Positions 8,692-17,494 of a DNA stretch of 64,000 nt are shown piece after piece (the first letter of the stretch is position 1; the number at the start of each line of letters is the position of its first letter). A program made the translations under genes and the position numbers. A model generated the notes under the pieces. That model saw only the letters and a program-made list of their open reading frames with translations, was not told the DNA's origin and did not search any database. Source of the stretch: Lysobacter sp. Root916 (GTDB taxonomy: Bacteria > Pseudomonadota > Gammaproteobacteria > Xanthomonadales > Xanthomonadaceae); contig NZ_LMJF01000011.1 of NCBI RefSeq assembly GCF_001429785.1, positions 58,385 to 122,384 on the forward strand, given 5' to 3'.

Positions 8692-9642
8692 TCAGCCCAG
8701 AGATTGCCGGTAATGGGTCGCCAGCATGATCGCGTTGGCGATGGCGTGAGCCAAGATGCAGACCGACAGGCTCGAGCCGCGTCTTCGGAGCCAACACAGG
8801 CCCAAGCCGGCAGCAAGAATGCCGAACGACTGCGGTACTCCATTAGGCGAACCCGCCAATTGCAGGGAGTGCATGGCCATGAAGCTCAACGAGCCGAGCA
8901 GGCTGGCAATGCTCCAAGGCATGTACTTGTTGAGCAAATCGTAGATCACGCCGCGAAACACAGCCTCCTCCAGCAGCGGAGCGACCAGGATCGCCGCCAG
9001 GACAGTGGTCAGGGCCAAATCGGAGCCGAACAGTCCCCGCTGGGCGCTGGTTGCCCCTGCGTCGTACGGGACGGCAACCAAAGCCAAGGACATAGCGACT
9101 ACGCTTGCCGCGTAGGGCAAAAGCAGAAACTGCGGCTGGGTCCGAACGAAGACGATCGATTTCGTCAGGTCATCGCGAAGCGAGGCGGCAGCCCATCTAA
9201 GCCATCCCCACGTTAGGATCACAGCCAGGACCAGTTGCCAGACGATGTTCGACTGAGCGCCCCAGCGAGGCCAGGAGCTGACCTCGGAGTAGGAGTTTCC
9301 CGTCCTGATTCCGATACTGCTCAAGTACTCCTCGGCGTCGAACAGGCCTTCGCCGACGAAGCTGCATTTCAGTGGAATGCCCGGCTTGCCGTTCGACGCC
9401 GGTATCTTGTCGCATTGAATCGAGCTCAAGGCTCCGGTTTCGAACGTCGCGCTAACCGGATATCGAACGGGTTTGGACTCTTCCAGGATCTGAAACGTCG
9501 CTTCCATGTTCCACGAATCCGAGAAGTAGGCTGGCGCCGCTTGGACAAGTAGAGCCGCCGATACGAAAAGCTCAGCGATGAGCAGCGCGCCGATCGCCTT
9601 GACTACCGATCGTGCCGATGGCGGCGTCTGCTCATCGCTCAT
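8692..9642 (-). CDS. CPBP family intramembrane metalloprotease
   Basis: 316 residues with several membrane helices. All three CPBP/Abi motifs are present: EEAVFRG (E225-E226, R230), FMAMH (H258) and HAIAN (H299, N303), which form the catalytic site of this Rce1-like family. A periplasmic domain of about 90 residues (45-130) lies between helix 1 and helix 2, unusual compared with the compact CPBP core. Some family members confer bacteriocin immunity or process membrane substrates; which applies here cannot be told. Base composition is less GC-rich than the flanks, suggesting later acquisition. Confidence 0.88.
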   Translation of the reverse strand: MSDEQTPPSARSVVKAIGALLIAELFVSAALLVQAAPAYFSDSWNMEATFQILEESKPVRYPVSATFETGALSSIQCDKIPASNGKPGIPLKCSFVGEGLFDAEEYLSSIGIRTGNSYSEVSSWPRWGAQSNIVWQLVLAVILTWGWLRWAAASLRDDLTKSIVFVRTQPQFLLLPYAASVVAMSLALVAVPYDAGATSAQRGLFGSDLALTTVLAAILVAPLLEEAVFRGVIYDLLNKYMPWSIASLLGSLSFMAMHSLQLAGSPNGVPQSFGILAAGLGLCWLRRRGSSLSVCILAHAIANAIMLATHYRQSLG

Positions 9643-9736
9643 TTACGACTCCTTGTCGAGAGAAAGTGGTCCGACACCGGCGGAGGCGACAGGGCGCGCC
9701 GTGTTTGCAGCGCACCTTGCCGAGTGCACGGCGCTC

Positions 9737-10429
9737 CTAGGGGGCGCCAAACCAATCGCTATCGTAGGTCCAAACAGACAGGTTGGTGGATGCGGTCACC
9801 CCGATGAGCGAACCCATGCCGTCCGACATCCAGAAGCCATTGGAACCAGGTCCCGGAACCGGTCCTGGAGTTGGCTTGGGCGGCGTGCGCGGTTCCGGAG
9901 GCGGAATGTGTTCGCAGTGATAGCTAGCACCCATGCCGCAGAAACCGCTGTCTTCCATAACTACGGTGCCGCCTTGGCGCTCGCAGTGCTTGATCATTCT
10001 ATGTTTTGTTATGTTGTCGTTGATGTAGCAAAGCCCTGCACCGACAACGACGGGGACGATGTAGATGGCGGCGCCTGCTGTCTGCGCTTGACCGTACTTC
10101 TGCGAAGCCAGCTGCCACTGCTGAGGAGTGAGCTGATTCGAGATCAGAGAAGAGCCATTCGTGGCCGTGATTTCGCGCGTTGCGCCATTCACATGAGCGG
10201 TGAACGTTTGGCCTTCGGCATCCACAGCGGTGAATACCATCTCGGTTCCGTCGCCACTCACGCTCACTGAGCCAGGCGCGGCTTGGGTGGTCGAATAGTA
10301 GATCTCGGGCCCTTCGGGGTTTTCATGAGTCCAGTTGTCGCCTGGGCCGTTGGTAGCGAGCGCAGTTGTGCAGTAGCTCAATCCAATGCTCATGACGAGC
10401 GACGACAAAGCAAGTGATCGCAGCGACAT
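9737..10429 (-). CDS. Unknown secreted protein with proline-rich linker
   Basis: 230 residues. I chose ATG 10429 because AAAGGAG stands just upstream and the product then begins with a clean signal peptide (MSLRSLALSSLVMSIGLS, cleavage near TALA). A hydrophobic stretch at about 130-150 (AAIYIVPVVVGAGLCYI) may be a membrane helix. Next come a cysteine cluster (HCERQGG...GFCGMG...HCEH) and a PxP-rich linker (PPKPTPGPVPGPG) before a short end segment. I recognise no family. It follows the CPBP protease on the same strand at 94 bp and shares the lower GC, so the pair may have arrived together. Confidence 0.65.
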   Translation of the reverse strand: MSLRSLALSSLVMSIGLSYCTTALATNGPGDNWTHENPEGPEIYYSTTQAAPGSVSVSGDGTEMVFTAVDAEGQTFTAHVNGATREITATNGSSLISNQLTPQQWQLASQKYGQAQTAGAAIYIVPVVVGAGLCYINDNITKHRMIKHCERQGGTVVMEDSGFCGMGASYHCEHIPPPEPRTPPKPTPGPVPGPGSNGFWMSDGMGSLIGVTASTNLSVWTYDSDWFGAP

Positions 10430-10636
10430 CTTCAATACTCCTTTATTGACAGGCGCCAATTGGCATCTGACGTTATTTGAGTATTTGTTCTTGCGGTCAA
10501 TGCCCAATATCTGTGTGAAAAATGTGCGTTGCTCAAAGACAGTCCCTGAGCTCGATCTATCCGCAAGGGTTGCTCCGCAATTCTAGTGCCCAGACGTGAA
10601 GCACGAGGCTGCGTTACTGGTCAGCTCCTGGGATTC

Positions 10637-11206
10637 TTACATCCGCAGAACTTCTCCTGTGATCGCCGAGCGGATGGTGGTTGGGCGGTCGTAGCCTTCG
10701 GTCTCGCCGATGCTGACGCCGTCGACCAGGCCCAGCACGGCCGGGTCCAGGGCGGCGCGCGTGGGCGCGGGCGGCGCGCCGGCGAGGTTGGCGCTGGTCG
10801 AGACCAGGGCGCCGCCGAACGCGGCGCACAGCGCGATCACGCTGGGGTGCGCGCTGACCCGCACGGCGACGCCGTCGTGGGCACCGGTGATCCAGCGCGG
10901 CACGCGCGCGGTGGTGGGCACGATCCAGGTATGCGGGCCGGGCCAGGTCGCGTGCACGGCGGCGCGGCGTTCCGGCGCCAGCGCGTCCCAGTCGAGCAGG
11001 CCGTCGAACTGGCTCAGCTCGCCGGCGATCAGGATCACGCCCTTGTCGACCGGGCGCTGCTTGATCGCCAGCAGGCGCAGCAGGGCGGCCTCGTCGAAGG
11101 GGTCGCAGCCCAGGCCCCAGACGGCCTCGGTCGGGTAGGCGATCACGCCGCCACGGCGCAGCGCGGCGGCGGCGGCTTCGAGGGTCAAAGGCGCGGAGGT
11201 GTTCAT
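10637..11206 (-). CDS. tsaC: L-threonylcarbamoyladenylate synthase (YrdC/Sua5 family)
   Basis: 189 residues, the usual length of the short TsaC form. Conserved segments are GGVIAYPTEAVWGLGCDP (residues about 18-35), KQRP, WPGPHTWIVP and VSTSANLAGAP. The enzyme makes threonylcarbamoyl-AMP from threonine, bicarbonate and ATP for the t6A37 modification of ANN-decoding tRNAs. ATG 11206 gives the standard N-terminus; the longer in-frame reading runs into a repeat. In E. coli tsaC sits at the end of a dprA-smg-topA-fragment row; here the same row is recognisable but the LPMO gene separates it from topA. Confidence 0.93.
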   Translation of the reverse strand: MNTSAPLTLEAAAAALRRGGVIAYPTEAVWGLGCDPFDEAALLRLLAIKQRPVDKGVILIAGELSQFDGLLDWDALAPERRAAVHATWPGPHTWIVPTTARVPRWITGAHDGVAVRVSAHPSVIALCAAFGGALVSTSANLAGAPPAPTRAALDPAVLGLVDGVSIGETEGYDRPTTIRSAITGEVLRM

Positions 11207-11265
11207 GCGCGCAGTGTCGCATTCGGAGGTCGGGGCCGGAATGCATCGGAGGCCGCTTGCTGTGG

Positions 11266-11388
11266 AGTAGGAGCGGCGTGAGCCGCGATCCCGAAGCGAG
11301 GACAGTCGGCCGCCGGGGTCCAAGCAGGATTCGTGATTCGCGATGGCGGCCGAGTGGCGCGGTCGCGGCTCACGCCGCTCCTACCCCA
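11266..11388. repeat. Inverted pair of GTAGGAGCGGCGTGAGCCGCGA elements
   Basis: One copy at 11266-11290 (GTAGGAGCGGCGTGAGCCGC) and its inverse at 11361-11386 (GCGGCTCACGCCGCTCCTAC) form a BIME-like dyad between tsaC and the LPMO gene. The same element family recurs at 23735-23895, 26400-26775 and 38488-38705, always between genes. Confidence 0.85.
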
Positions 11389-11444
11389 AAGCCAGGCGGC
11401 GCCGGCAAGCGACGCAGGGGCGAAACCCCTGCGTCGCGCGCGGC

Positions 11445-12623
11445 TCAGTAGGCGATCCAGGCGTCGCGCCAGGCCCAGCCGGTGCCGGGGCGGTAGGCCT
11501 CGGCGTCGATGTTGCACCAGGCGCCTTCGGGGAAGGGCTTGCAGGCGTAGAGCTTGCCGTCGCCGGCCTTGACCACGGTCTGTCCGGGGACGTACTGGCC
11601 GATGCCGGCCGGATAGACGTAGTCGTAATCCGGCGTGGGGCCCGGCGGTTCCGGCGGCTGCGGCGGATCGGGTAGACGCACGTCGATTTGGTGGGTGCGT
11701 CCCGTGCCGTTGAGGTAGACGCGGTTGCCGGTGGCAGCGGGCACGGGCGTGATCGCGCCGTTCTGGAGTACGCCGATGCGCACGGTGCTGGCCTGGGCGT
11801 TGACGTTCTGCGCGACCCGCAGCGGCCAGGCCGCGGCGCTGGTCTGGCCGGCCATCAGCACGGTGTCGATGCGTTCGGCATCGCTGCCGTTGGCGTTGAA
11901 CACGCGCACGCTGACGGTGGTGCCGATCGGGTGATCGTTCTGCGCGGTCAGCGGGCCGGCGTCGCGCCATTGCGGCGGCGGAGGCGGATTGCCGCCGCCG
12001 GCGAACTTCACGTCCATGCAGGTGTAGAAGGCCTCGGTCGAATCCGAACGCTGCCAGGTGTTGTAGATCACGTGGCGGCCCGTGCGCTGCGGGACCGTGC
12101 ACTGCAGGCGGTAGATGCCGCCGACCACGGGCGTGTTGCCGACGCTGCAGAAGTGCTCCAGGTCGTTCCAGCGCAGCGGCGTGTTCGGATCCCAGCCTTC
12201 GCGGGTGATGTAGAACGCCCATTCGCGCGTGGCGTGCGGCGCGGTGCCGCGGAACTGGAACTCGTAGCTGCCGGCCGCGATGTCGGTGGCCTGCCAGTCG
12301 TCGCGCGCCAGGTCCAGGCCGCGGAAGGTCGCGTTGTTGCCGCTGCACAGCTTGCCGTCGGGCACCACCGCGCGGTGATTGTCGTTGGCGTTGGCCTGAT
12401 TGATGCTCATCCAGTCGTAGAACGCCTGGGTGCCGCCGACCTGGGTGGCGGCGCGACAGGCGGGATCGGTGGGATTCTCGATGTTGCCCTGCGCGCAGTA
12501 GTACACGCGGCTGTAGGGATGGATCATGGTGCCGTGCGCTTGCGCCGCGCCGTGCGGCCACAAGGCGGCCAGGGCGAGCGCGGCGGCGCAAGCGGCCTGC
12601 GTTCGCGTGTTGAGGATGGTCAT
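11445..12623 (-). CDS. Secreted AA10 lytic polysaccharide monooxygenase with GbpA-like module and C-terminal chitin-binding module
   Basis: 392 residues. The signal peptide ends AQA, exposing H30 as the mature N-terminus; with H130 (TAPHATREW) it forms the copper histidine brace of AA10 enzymes. The AA10 domain spans about 30-208 (ending FYTCMDVKF). A Gly/Pro linker leads to a beta-rich module (about 223-317) like domain 2 of GbpA, then a second Pro linker and a C-terminal CBM5/CBM73-type chitin-binding module (332-392, with YACKPFPEGAWC and W/Y aromatics). It should be exported and oxidatively cleave chitin of fungal or insect walls. ATG 12623 has GGGAG upstream. It interrupts the topA-tsaC row. 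Confidence 0.92.
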   Translation of the reverse strand: MTILNTRTQAACAAALALAALWPHGAAQAHGTMIHPYSRVYYCAQGNIENPTDPACRAATQVGGTQAFYDWMSINQANANDNHRAVVPDGKLCSGNNATFRGLDLARDDWQATDIAAGSYEFQFRGTAPHATREWAFYITREGWDPNTPLRWNDLEHFCSVGNTPVVGGIYRLQCTVPQRTGRHVIYNTWQRSDSTEAFYTCMDVKFAGGGNPPPPPQWRDAGPLTAQNDHPIGTTVSVRVFNANGSDAERIDTVLMAGQTSAAAWPLRVAQNVNAQASTVRIGVLQNGAITPVPAATGNRVYLNGTGRTHQIDVRLPDPPQPPEPPGPTPDYDYVYPAGIGQYVPGQTVVKAGDGKLYACKPFPEGAWCNIDAEAYRPGTGWAWRDAWIAY

Positions 12624-12937
12624 GTCGACTCCCGACAAGAGTGGAAGGGTGGGTGGTGCCCCCTCGGTCAGGAAGTCCTGCGTCGCGCGCGTCGCGGGAC
12701 ATGGCCGCGATCTGTTCTAGCGTTCGATAGTAGGGCGCGCGAACGCGCGAATCTGTGGCGCAGTTCGCTATGCGGTCACGTCCGCCCGCATCGAAACGCC
12801 TCGATGCGACTGCGCGCGGCATCGCGCGTGCGTCCGCGCGCCATACCGCCGCGCATGTTGCGCGCATGCGTCGCGCGCATACGAAAAACCCCGGACAGGC
12901 CGGGGTTTTCGTTTCGTCCGCAGCGATGAGCGCGCGA
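12624..12937. other. Intergenic stretch between LPMO and topA
   Basis: It holds the LPMO leader (ribosome site near 12628-12634) and the topA terminator at 12882-12911. A GC-palindromic run (GCGCGCGAACGCGCG, about 12736-12750) and CGCGCATGCGTCGCGCGCAT repeats are present. No ORF with coding character and no clear promoter consensus. Confidence 0.6.
12882..12911 (-). terminator. Rho-independent terminator of topA
   Basis: Stem CCCCGG / CCGGGG around ACAGG, extended by A5/T4 on both sides (CGAAAAACCCC ... GGGGTTTTCG). It lies 27 bp past the topA stop on the minus strand. Confidence 0.85.
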
Positions 12938-15472
12938 TCAGGAGGCTTTCTTGACCAGCTTCTTGGCGGTGCTGATCGGCTTCTTGGGCGGCGCCACGGT
13001 CTCGACCGCCTTCACCGGCGCTGTCTTGGCCGCGGTCTTCTTGGTCGCTTTCTTCGCGGTCTTCTTGGCGGCTTTCTTGACCGCCTTCTTCGCCGCCGGC
13101 TTCTTTTCCGCGGTCTTCTTGACCGCCGCCTTCTTGGCCGGCGCGTCCTTCTTGGCCGCGGTCTTCTTGCCGAAACGCCCGCGCATCGGCTTGCCGGTCT
13201 CTTCCATCAGCTTGACCACTTCCTCCAGCGTCAGCGACGCCGGCTCGCGGTCCTTGGGAATACGGCCGTTGAGCTTGCCGTCGCTGATGTAGGGGCCGAA
13301 GCGGCCGTTGAGGACCTGGATCTCGCTGCCTTCGAATTCCTTGATGATGCGATTGCGCGCGATCTCTTCCTTCTCTTCGATCAGGAACACCGCGCGCGCC
13401 AGGTCGATCGTGTACGGATCGTCTTCCTTCTTCAGCGAGGCATAGGTGCTGCCGCGCTTGGCGAAGGGGCCGAAGCGGCCGATGCCGACGCTGACTTCCT
13501 CGTCCTTGTCCTGGCCCAGCTTGCGCGGCAGCTTGAACAGCTCCAGCGCGTCGTCCAGGCCGATGGTGTGCATGCTCTGGCCCGGGCGCAGCGAGGCGAA
13601 GGTCGGCTTGTCCTCGTCCTCGGCGGTGCCGATCTGCGCGTACGGCCCGTAACGGCCCAGACGCACGCTGACCGGCTTGCCGCTCTTGGGATCGGTGCCG
13701 AGCTCGCGCGCGCCGGTGGCCTCGCTGCGATCGACCGATTCCTTCTTCTCCTCGACCAGCTTCTTGAACGGTTCCCAGAACCGCTCCATCAGCGGCACCC
13801 AATCCTCTTCGCCGCGCGAGACCGCGTCGAGCTCGTCCTCGAGCTTGGCGGTGAAGTCGTAGTCGACGTACTGGGTGAAGTGGCCGGACAGGAACTTGGA
13901 CACCGCGCGGCCGACGTCGCTGGGACGGAAGCTGCGGCTTTCCAGTTCCACGTACTTGCGGAACAGCAGGGTCTGGATGATCGAGGCGTAGGTGGAGGGG
14001 CGGCCGATGCCGTATTCCTCCAGCGCCTTGACCAGCGCCGCTTCGGTGTAGCGCGCCGGCGGCTGGGTGAAGTGCTGGTCGGTGTGGATGCGGTCCAGCG
14101 GGATGCGGTCGCCGGTCTTCATCGACGGCAGCTTGCGGCCTTCGTCCTCGTCCTCGGCGGCCTTGCTGTCCTTGCCTTCCTCGTACACGGCCAGGAAGCC
14201 CGGATCGATCACGGTGGTGCCGCTGGCGCGGAAGCTGTGCTCGCTGCCCGCGGCCAGATCGACCGAGACGGTGTTGAGCGTGGCCGGCACCATCTGCGAG
14301 GCGACGGTGCGCTTCCAGATCAGTTCGTACAGGCGGCGCGCGTCGTCGTCGAGGAAGCGCGACACCTGCGAGGGCGTGCGCAGCGCCGAGGTCGGGCGCA
14401 CCGCTTCGTGCGCTTCCTGGGCGTTCTTGGACTTGGTCTTGTAGACGTTGGGCTGGTCGGGCAGGGCGCGGGTACCGTAGTCGCGCGCGATCACGTCGCG
14501 CAGTTCGACCAGGGCATCGGCGGACAGCGCGACCGAGTCGGTACGCATATAGCTGATCAGGCCGACCGTGCCTTCGTCGCCGATCGCCACGCCCTCGTAC
14601 AGCTTCTGCGCGACCTGCATGGTGCGCTTGGTGGTGAAGCCGAGCTTGCGCGCGGCCTCCTGCTGCAGGGTCGAGGTGGTGAACGGCGGCGCCGGACGGC
14701 GCTTGCGTTCCTTGCTGGCCACATCGGTGACGTGCAGGGCGCCGTTGGCGGCCGCGACGATGCGCTTGCGCGCGTCCTCGGCGGTGTCGCCCTGGGTGAT
14801 GGTGAACTGCTCGAACTTCTTGCCGTCCAGCTTGGCCAGCTTGGCGGTGAAGGTCTGGCTGGGGTGCGCGCACTCGGCCTCGATGGTCCAGTACTCGCGC
14901 GCGACGAAGGCTTCGATTTCCTCCTCGCGCTCGACGATCATGCGCAGCGCGGGCGACTGCACGCGGCCGGCGGACAGGCCGCGCTGGACCTTGCGCCACA
15001 GCACCGGCGAGAGATTGAAGCCGACCAGGTAGTCCAGGGCGCGGCGCGCCTGCTGGGCATCGACCAGGTCGCCGGCGATCGCGCGCGGGTGGTTCATCGC
15101 CTCCTTGATCGCGCGCGGCGTGATTTCGGTGAACACCACGCGCTGCAGCGGCTTGCCTTCGAGCAGGCCGCGCTCGCGCAGGATCTCGCCGATGTGCCAG
15201 CTGATCGCCTCGCCTTCGCGGTCCGGGTCGGTCGCCAGAAACAGGTTGTCGGCGCTCTTGGCGGCCTTGGCGATCGCATCGACGTGCTTTTCGTTCTTCT
15301 CGATGACGGCGTAGTCCATCGCGAAGTGATTGTCCGGATCGACCGCGCCTTCCTTGGGCACCAGATCGCGGACGTGGCCGTAGGAGGCCAGGACGGTGAA
15401 GTCCTTGCCGAGGTACTTATTGATCGTCTTGGCCTTGGCGGGCGACTCGACGATGAGGAGGTTCTTGGCCAT
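12938..15472 (-). CDS. topA: DNA topoisomerase I
   Basis: 844 residues. The Toprim domain is N-terminal (NLLIVESPAKAKTINKYLG; DPDREGEAISWHI). The catalytic tyrosine is Y308 in LISYMRTDS. Past the core come three C-terminal topoisomerase repeats with R(Y/F)GP(Y/F) signatures (LGRYGPYAQIG, IGRFGPFAKRG, LNGRFGPYISDG). These replace the four-cysteine zinc fingers of the E. coli enzyme. The last ~75 residues are an extremely Lys/Ala-rich tail (AKK/VKK repeats) resembling histone H1 tails and probably bind DNA. ATG 15472 follows GGAGCTCCA; the longer in-frame reading to 15508 is not needed. The enzyme relaxes negative supercoils. Confidence 0.96.
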   Translation of the reverse strand: MAKNLLIVESPAKAKTINKYLGKDFTVLASYGHVRDLVPKEGAVDPDNHFAMDYAVIEKNEKHVDAIAKAAKSADNLFLATDPDREGEAISWHIGEILRERGLLEGKPLQRVVFTEITPRAIKEAMNHPRAIAGDLVDAQQARRALDYLVGFNLSPVLWRKVQRGLSAGRVQSPALRMIVEREEEIEAFVAREYWTIEAECAHPSQTFTAKLAKLDGKKFEQFTITQGDTAEDARKRIVAAANGALHVTDVASKERKRRPAPPFTTSTLQQEAARKLGFTTKRTMQVAQKLYEGVAIGDEGTVGLISYMRTDSVALSADALVELRDVIARDYGTRALPDQPNVYKTKSKNAQEAHEAVRPTSALRTPSQVSRFLDDDARRLYELIWKRTVASQMVPATLNTVSVDLAAGSEHSFRASGTTVIDPGFLAVYEEGKDSKAAEDEDEGRKLPSMKTGDRIPLDRIHTDQHFTQPPARYTEAALVKALEEYGIGRPSTYASIIQTLLFRKYVELESRSFRPSDVGRAVSKFLSGHFTQYVDYDFTAKLEDELDAVSRGEEDWVPLMERFWEPFKKLVEEKKESVDRSEATGARELGTDPKSGKPVSVRLGRYGPYAQIGTAEDEDKPTFASLRPGQSMHTIGLDDALELFKLPRKLGQDKDEEVSVGIGRFGPFAKRGSTYASLKKEDDPYTIDLARAVFLIEEKEEIARNRIIKEFEGSEIQVLNGRFGPYISDGKLNGRIPKDREPASLTLEEVVKLMEETGKPMRGRFGKKTAAKKDAPAKKAAVKKTAEKKPAAKKAVKKAAKKTAKKATKKTAAKTAPVKAVETVAPPKKPISTAKKLVKKAS

Positions 15473-15676
15473 TGGAGCTCCGCAGGGGCCATTGCCGGCG
15501 CACTGCAACTGACTAACGCAAAGAAGGCTACGCCCGCGGCAATGAAGACGCGGGCGTTCAGGGTTTCCTTTTTTATTGGGACCATGCGGCGGCCCCGGCT
15601 GTCAAGCGCGGGGCGTTGCGAGTGCGACCGGGAGCCGCTTAGGACCGGGCTCCCATTCAGCTTCAGCCGTTCAGGT

Positions 15677-16609
15677 TCAGCGGCTGGCCAGGCCCACCGC
15701 GGCCAGCATGAACAGCGCGAACACCACGTACAGGGCGATCAGGACGCCGAAGATCACCAGGATCACCGTCGCGACCGTGCCCAGCTCGTGGCGCTGGCGC
15801 TCCGGGTGGGCGGTGAAGGCCCACTGGTCCACCACCAGGGTGCTGGCCATCATGTCGTGCAGGCCGCGCTTGCGGTCGGTGAAGGCCACCATCAGCACGC
15901 CGATGCCCAGGGTCAGGCTGCTCAGCAGATAAGCGAAGAAGCGGCCGATGCCGCGCGCCAGGCTGATCCGGCCGCCGTTGTCGTCGACCACCTTGATGCC
16001 GATCGCCATCTTGCCCAGCGTGGCCTGCTTGGCCGAGGAATGGAACATGCCGAAGTACAGCGCCTGCATCGCCAGTGGCAGCAGGTAGACCAGGACCAGC
16101 AGGGCGATCGCGCCGCCGCTTTCGAACATGGTCTCGGGATTGCCGCTGAGGCCGGCGCCGATGCCGAAGAACACCATCATCAGGATCATCTGCAGGATGC
16201 CGCCTACGATGCCGACCACGAAGCCGTCGATCATGCTGGCGGCGACGCGCTTCCAGAAGCCGGCATAGACGACTTCGCCGCCGTGCACGACTTGCGCGGT
16301 CTCGGCCAGCGCCGCGCGCGGCGGGGCGTAGGGTGAGGCCGGTTCGGCGATCGCGTAGGGATTGGCGTCGGCGTCCGGTGCGGCGTCTGCCGAGGCGGTC
16401 GCGAAGGTGGCCGCGGCCGGCGCGGGACGACCGGCGCCGGGGATGACTTCGCCGATCATTTCGCGCCAGGGGCGCCAGGTTTCCATGCCTTCGCGCCAGA
16501 CCAGGGTCTCAGGCGAGAGCTGGCCGTGGCTGTGCAGCTGCTCCAGGTCTTCGGCGCGTACCGGGCCGTGGCGGTTGCGGTCGCTGTCGCTGTAGTACCA
16601 ATCGGTCAT
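15677..16609 (-). CDS. GYF_2 (DUF4339)-RDD family membrane protein
   Basis: 310 residues. An N-terminal GYF_2/DUF4339 domain (about 1-55: DWYYSDSDRNRHGPV ... LVWREGMETWRPW) is followed by an Ala/Pro linker and an RDD transmembrane domain (about 118-270: AGFWKRVAASMIDGFVVG with the R..D pair, and DRKRGLHDMMAS). A further hydrophobic helix ends the protein. GYF_2 domains are thought to bind proline-rich peptides; RDD proteins are multi-pass membrane proteins of unclear transport role. It is 6 bp after another GYF_2 gene on the same strand, so they are co-transcribed. Confidence 0.88.
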   Translation of the reverse strand: MTDWYYSDSDRNRHGPVRAEDLEQLHSHGQLSPETLVWREGMETWRPWREMIGEVIPGAGRPAPAAATFATASADAAPDADANPYAIAEPASPYAPPRAALAETAQVVHGGEVVYAGFWKRVAASMIDGFVVGIVGGILQMILMMVFFGIGAGLSGNPETMFESGGAIALLVLVYLLPLAMQALYFGMFHSSAKQATLGKMAIGIKVVDDNGGRISLARGIGRFFAYLLSSLTLGIGVLMVAFTDRKRGLHDMMASTLVVDQWAFTAHPERQRHELGTVATVILVIFGVLIALYVVFALFMLAAVGLASR

Positions 16610-16615
16610 GTCGGT

Positions 16616-17398
16616 TCAGCCGTTACTGATGGAGGTGCCCGGGCGGCAGGTGCCCGGTCGGTAGATGGCGGGCAGATCGCCGCCGCTGCAATCCCAGTCC
16701 ACGCGGTCGCCCGTGGGGATGGCTTCGAACCAGATGGTCTTGCCGTCGACCTTCGGGCCGATGCCGCGCAGCTCGATTTCGAGCGCGCAGTGGCCGTTGC
16801 GCATGGTGCCGATCTTGATCTGCGCGGTGGTGGCGCTGGCGTAGTCGGTGGCCTCGCCGAAGCCGTCGTCGCCGTTGCTGGGGCAGCGCCCGTTGGCGGC
16901 CATATGCTCGGCCACCGCCAGCTTGACCGCATTGGCTTCGTTGAAGCTCTGCGCGGTCTTGGTGCGCAGGGTGTAGTCCTGGTACGCCGGCAGCGCGATC
17001 GCGGCCAGGATCCCGACCATCGGCACCGCCAGTACCGCCAGCACGATCACGGCGATCAGGCAGCCGGACATGCCGCGCTTGGGCGGCGCCGAATAGCGCA
17101 CGTCGGTGCGCACGCTGCCGCTGCCCGCGCCGGCGGCGGGGCTGGCATAGGCGGTGCTGGCGCTGACGCCGATCGGGCCGCCCGGCGGCAGCGGCGGCGG
17201 CTTGGCGGTGTCTTGCTGGATGCCGTCCAGGCCGAGCTCCTCGGACAGACGGTCCAGCGGCTGCCATTCGCGCAGGCCTTCGCGCCATACCAGGGTGTCG
17301 CGCTGGATGCGGCGTTCGCGATAGCGCGCCTGCAGGTCTTCCGCGCTCAAAGGTCCGACACGGCCTTGCGCCGCATCGTGGTAATACCAATCCGCCAT
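16616..17398 (-). CDS. GYF_2 (DUF4339)-pilin-like fusion protein
   Basis: 260 residues. Residues 1-60 form a GYF_2 domain (DWYYHDAAQGRVGPLS ... LVWREGLREWQPL), followed by a short linker containing PPPLPPGG, itself a plausible GYF ligand. A membrane helix (about 110-133) then resembles a type IV pilin N-terminal helix (VGILAAIALPAYQDYTLR) and leads to a pilin-like periplasmic domain with cysteines. Classical pilins have this helix at the processed N-terminus; here it is internal, so it is unlikely to be assembled by the normal prepilin route. It is paired with the GYF-RDD gene and downstream of smg. Confidence 0.8.
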   Translation of the reverse strand: MADWYYHDAAQGRVGPLSAEDLQARYRERRIQRDTLVWREGLREWQPLDRLSEELGLDGIQQDTAKPPPLPPGGPIGVSASTAYASPAAGAGSGSVRTDVRYSAPPKRGMSGCLIAVIVLAVLAVPMVGILAAIALPAYQDYTLRTKTAQSFNEANAVKLAVAEHMAANGRCPSNGDDGFGEATDYASATTAQIKIGTMRNGHCALEIELRGIGPKVDGKTIWFEAIPTGDRVDWDCSGGDLPAIYRPGTCRPGTSISNG

Positions 17399-17494
17399 CT
17401 TCGCTCCCCCTGGAGTCGTCCTTGATGAGGCGCCGCCACGGAGTCGACGCCGCGCGGCGCCTCCCCAGGCGCCGCGCGCTTGATTCGTGCGCGC

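Noticed and set aside
12755-16336. A 1193-residue plus-strand reading across topA and the GYF-RDD gene
   Set aside because: It is antisense to well-supported genes, has a biased shadow composition and no family similarity.
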